From Bog-756 sp963833585 (GTDB lineage: Bacteria > Actinomycetota > Acidimicrobiia > Acidimicrobiales > RAAP-2): a stretch of DNA of 64,000 bases. The position numbers and the translations under genes are program-made. The notes beneath the pieces were generated by a model. It was given only the letters and a program-made list of their open reading frames with translations, made no database searches and was not told the origin of the DNA. The stretch is taken from assembly GCA_963833585.1 (NCBI GenBank), contig CAWHYF010000006.1:930001-994000 (forward strand), written 5' to 3'. Shown in pieces: positions 63,674 through 64,000 of this stretch. Each line of letters opens with the position of its first letter. The first letter of the stretch is position 1.

Positions 63674-64000
63674 GTGCCCTTCGACACTCTGTTCGTCTTC
63701 TCCGGTGTCTACGCAAGAGTCGAGGATGCGCTGTCTGACTACGACGCCGTCCATGCCCTTCACACCAAGGCCGGACTGATCGACGCCTACGACGCCGCTG
63801 TCGTGGAACGCAAGTCTGACGGCAAGACCAAGATCGTGAAGAAGCACGAGACTCCCACCCGGGTAGGAGGCGTGCTCGGAGGTGGGGTGGGCCTCGCCAC
63901 CGGCCTGGTGATCGCGCTGTTCCCGGCCGCAGCCATCGGTGGCGGACTACTCCTCGCCACCGGGGGAGGGGGAGCGCTGTTGGGCTCACTGGCCGGGCAT
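63674..64000 (+). CDS. DUF1269-like membrane protein, truncated by the window edge
   Basis: At least 109 residues are present. GTG 63674 follows AAGGAGGA and begins with PFDTLFVFSGVYARVEDALS, then DYDAVHALHTKAGLIDAYDA and AVVERKSDGKTKIVKKHETP. A Gly-rich hydrophobic stretch (GGVLGGGVGLATGLVIALFP) follows. This layout (ferredoxin-like start, KxxHExP, then Gly-zipper helices) fits the DUF1269 family of predicted membrane proteins, often stress-induced. The C-terminus lies outside the window. Confidence 0.75.
   Translation, partial: MPFDTLFVFSGVYARVEDALSDYDAVHALHTKAGLIDAYDAAVVERKSDGKTKIVKKHETPTRVGGVLGGGVGLATGLVIALFPAAAIGGGLLLATGGGGALLGSLAGH

Overview
The window is GC-rich, densely packed bacterial DNA with abundant GTG starts. 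Its content points to an Actinomycetota chromosome: a BTAD/SARP-type activator, an ECF factor with a SnoaL tail, a WS/DGAT wax ester/triacylglycerol synthase, a DevR/DevS-type two-component pair, PPK2 and several pyridoxamine-oxidase-like flavin/F420 proteins. A deep-branching lineage such as Acidimicrobiia is possible, but this is a low-confidence inference. No rRNA, tRNA, CRISPR array, prophage or insertion sequence was recognised.

Layout. 1-11.7 kb: two small alpha/beta-barrel-like proteins, an ABC-2 exporter beside a broken SARP-NB-ARC-TPR regulator, a remnant of a second TPR-like gene, a DUF2079 membrane protein, a sulfatase, and an ECF41-type sigma factor with a DUF1059 protein. 12-40 kb: an island that looks like a dormancy/hypoxia regulon. 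It ends in devR (37787-38458, -) and devS (38611-39747, +). Close matches to the mycobacterial DosR/DevR box (here GGGAC-S-TTY-GGCCCTA and variants) lie before an orphan cytochrome b operon, a DoxX-like protein, GAPDH, a zinc alcohol dehydrogenase, a pyridoxamine-oxidase-like protein, the WS/DGAT gene, a tandem universal stress protein and a short ORF. A weaker match precedes a phasin-like gene. Interleaved are gpsA, acetate kinase, phosphoketolase, a CoA-transferase, acyl-CoA synthetase and a trehalose-synthase-like glycosyltransferase. 40-64 kb: PiT phosphate transporter with a PhoU-like DUF47 partner, a second ABC exporter, an amidohydrolase, a CtpF-like P-type ATPase, small membrane and stress proteins, aquaporin, DMT and MFS transporters, two SulP transporters, PPK2, a lipid kinase, a PAP2 phosphatase, a metallophosphoesterase and a truncated DUF1269 gene at the right edge.

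How the parts may work together (inference). Under low oxygen or redox stress DevS would phosphorylate DevR. DevR would then switch on a cytochrome b redox module, substrate-level ATP production (phosphoketolase, acetate kinase, GAPDH), NAD(P)H disposal (alcohol dehydrogenase, gpsA) and carbon storage as neutral lipid (gpsA, acyl-CoA synthetase, WS/DGAT, phasin-like protein, hydrolase). Phosphate and polyphosphate genes and the universal stress protein fit the same physiology.

Caution. About ten otherwise well-conserved genes are split by frame breaks, and where I could resolve them most are single-base indels, some in homopolymers. Sequence or assembly error is the likeliest cause, so I give the reconstructed gene spans.
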